DNA of 9,451 nt from an uncultured Collinsella sp. (GTDB lineage Bacteria > Actinomycetota > Coriobacteriia > Coriobacteriales > Coriobacteriaceae): the NCBI GenBank assembly GCA_900757505.1, contig CAAEOE010000079.1, forward strand, positions 1 through 9,451. The letters are read 5' to 3'. Positions 6,717 through 9,451 of the stretch are shown piece after piece. How positions within the stretch are numbered: position 1 is the first letter of the stretch; every line of letters starts with the position of its first letter. A program made the translations under genes and the position numbers. A model generated the notes under the pieces. That model did no database searches and had not been told where the DNA came from. It saw only the letters and a program-made list of their open reading frames with translations.

Positions 6717-6743
6717 TTGTAAAAAACGTCCTTATGATATAAA
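6717..6743 (+). promoter_or_regulatory. Candidate promoter for the split pyruvate formate-lyase genes
   Basis: TTGTAA (6717-6722) and TATAAA (6738-6743) are spaced by 15 nt, in the most AT-rich part of the intergenic region. An overlapping TATGAT (6733-6738) is an alternative -10 but has poor spacing. Transcription would start near 6750, leaving a leader of about 220 nt. Such a long leader suggests extra control in the RNA or a missed downstream promoter. Confidence 0.4.
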
Positions 6744-6922
6744 AAAAGAAACATATAACAGCCCAGATGGAGAGGGTGGCTATGTTATCCTTCTCAAACG
6801 GGTGAAATCTTGGGTTTTGGGTTGCAGTTCCAAGGTGGACAAACGTTTTCCCTGCATCAACGTGTGGTGAAGAACGGAAGAAGCCGGTAGTGCAAGCCGA
6901 AAATTCAAGAATTCAATAAGCA

Positions 6923-6969
6923 GCGGTGTGAGAGAGCGCCGCATTACACGTAACTAGGAGCGTGGTTAC
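6923..6969 (+). promoter_or_regulatory. Leader hairpins flanking the pfl large-subunit ribosome site
   Basis: A 6-bp stem with one G-U pair (6923-6928 with 6937-6942, 8-nt loop) precedes a second hairpin, GTAAC (6950-6954) with GTTAC (6965-6969). The loop of the second hairpin exposes the only Shine-Dalgarno candidate, AGGAG (6956-6960). That site is 12 nt from the ATG, longer than usual; pairing of the flanks would shorten the effective distance. The stems are short and their importance is inferred. Confidence 0.35.
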
Positions 6970-6972
6970 ACA

Positions 6973-9024
<2,052 letters not shown>

Positions 9025-9025
9025 C

Positions 9026-9050
9026 TATTGTTAGTGCTATACTAACAATA
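9026..9050 (+). promoter_or_regulatory. Perfect 10-bp Rex-like palindrome overlapping an extended -10 sequence, between the two pfl genes
   Basis: TATTGTTAGT (9026-9035) and ACTAACAATA (9041-9050) are perfect inverted repeats around a 5-nt centre, GCTAT. The half-sites TTGTTA and TAACAA resemble those of the redox repressor Rex in Firmicutes (TTGTTAA-N6-TTAACAA), but the gap is 9 rather than 8 bases. The centre contains TGCTATACT (9035-9043), an extended -10 promoter element, with no good -35. This could be an operator over an internal promoter for the small subunit. Alternatively it is an AU-rich RNA hairpin just after the large-subunit stop, for instance a processing or stability site. It lies one base past the stop codon. 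Confidence 0.45.
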
Positions 9051-9066
9051 ACGATTACTGATTAGC

Positions 9067-9085
9067 GCGCCGGTTCGGCCGGCGC
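9067..9085 (+). promoter_or_regulatory. GC-rich hairpin between the pfl genes
   Basis: GCGCCGG (9067-9073) and CCGGCGC (9079-9085) pair perfectly across a TTCGG loop. There is no T-run after it (CTATCAATC follows), so it is not an intrinsic terminator. It ends 9 bases before the strong Shine-Dalgarno sequence of the small-subunit gene. It may protect the downstream transcript end after cleavage and so raise small-subunit mRNA relative to the large. The hairpin is clear; its role is inferred. Confidence 0.45.
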
Positions 9086-9108
9086 CTATCAATCGAAGGA
9101 GACACATT

Positions 9109-9360
9109 ATGAAGGTTTCTGAAGTTTCCGAGACTCAGGCCGATAACCTGGTCCACATGCTCGACGCTTACGCCGAGAAGGGTGGCCACCACCTGAACAT
9201 CAACGTCTTCAACCGTGAGACGCTGCTCGACGCTCAGGCTCACCCCGAGAAGTACCCGCAGCTGACCATTCGCGTTTCCGGCTACGCCGTGAACTTCCAC
9301 ACGCTCACCAAGGAGCAGCAGGACGAGGTCATTGCGCGTACCTTCCACGATAAGTTCTAA
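9109..9360 (+). CDS. Glycyl-radical small subunit of split pyruvate formate-lyase (GrcA/PflB C-terminal domain)
   Basis: This 83-residue protein is the C-terminal glycyl-radical domain of pyruvate formate-lyase as a separate chain. After a short new N-terminus (MKVSEVSETQAD), NLVHMLDAYAEKGGHHLN corresponds to the E. coli PflB segment NLAGLMDGY...GGQHLN. It is followed by NVFNRETLLDA, HPEKYPQLTIRVSGYAV with radical Gly58, and LTKEQQDEVIARTF at the end. It resembles PflB more than E. coli GrcA/YfiD: it has the PflB-like NREtLLDA rather than GrcA's RRETLEDA, and lacks the ~70-residue GrcA N-terminal region. Because the adjacent large protein has no glycine domain, this chain is probably obligatory for activity rather than only a spare part after oxygen damage. 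The start is ATG with GAAGGAG (9095-9101) 7 nt upstream, a stronger site than that of the large gene, which suggests plentiful synthesis. Automatic pipelines would probably label it GrcA. Confidence 0.93.
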   Translation: MKVSEVSETQADNLVHMLDAYAEKGGHHLNINVFNRETLLDAQAHPEKYPQLTIRVSGYAVNFHTLTKEQQDEVIARTFHDKF

Positions 9361-9451
9361 AGGGACTCAACTCCCGCAGGATCGCCGGGCCGCTTTGGGT
9401 TACTTTCCAAAACGTCCTCGGACATGCAAAGGGCTCCGCTGCGCGCTTCGC

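Noticed and set aside
6679..6870. 63-codon GTG-started frame in the pfl upstream region
   Set aside because: It begins in a palindrome, has no ribosome site, overlaps the candidate promoter, and resembles no protein.
6591..6972. ZTP (pfl motif) riboswitch upstream of pflB
   Set aside because: The conserved core stretches and pseudoknot pattern I know for this class are not visible in the leader.
9361..9451. Possible start of pflA or a terminator after the small subunit
   Set aside because: No radical-SAM sequence, convincing hairpin with T-run, or ribosome site is visible in these 91 bases; the window ends too soon.

Overview
The window is bacterial, GC-rich and densely coding. Codon use is strongly biased to C/G at third positions in the pyruvate formate-lyase genes. 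The gene content fits a strictly fermentative gut Coriobacteriia member, most likely Collinsella or a close relative. This placement is inferred from composition, gene families and palindromic intergenic repeats; no database was searched.

Layout, left to right. Positions 7-147 hold two strong inverted repeats lying just beyond the 3' end of a class I DAHP synthase gene (147-1178, minus), the entry step of aromatic amino acid synthesis. Its promoter is visible at 1233-1261. The 577 bases between it and the next gene (1179-1755) contain no convincing long gene. They hold a 13-bp perfect inverted repeat (1277-1314), a 238-bp MITE-like element with 32-bp terminal inverted repeats (1397-1634), and the terminator of the next operon (1691-1726).

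Positions 1756-6424 are a minus-strand operon read in the order MarR-type regulator, ABC exporter half 1, ABC exporter half 2. The genes are translationally coupled: the stop and start codons overlap at both junctions. The two ABC proteins form a heterodimer with one degenerate and one canonical ATP site, judging from the substitutions visible in each. The MarR protein probably controls the operon and itself.

Positions 6425-6972 (548 bases) separate the divergent marR and pyruvate formate-lyase genes. They contain an inverted repeat over the marR start, a ~94-nt strongly self-complementary segment (6497-6590), a short palindrome (6679-6697), a candidate promoter (6717-6743) and a long leader with small hairpins next to the ribosome site.

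Positions 6973-9360 are the most interesting part: a two-gene, split pyruvate formate-lyase. The large gene (683 aa) carries the Cys-Cys active site but stops before the glycyl-radical domain. The small gene (83 aa) supplies exactly that missing C-terminal domain with the RVSGYAV radical motif. Together they equal one normal ~760-aa enzyme. The 84-base gap carries a perfect 10-bp Rex-like palindrome overlapping an extended -10 sequence, a GC-rich hairpin and a strong ribosome site, so the split looks evolved and regulated rather than a sequencing error. The last 91 bases (9361-9451) show no recognisable gene; the radical-activating enzyme (PflA) is not in the window.
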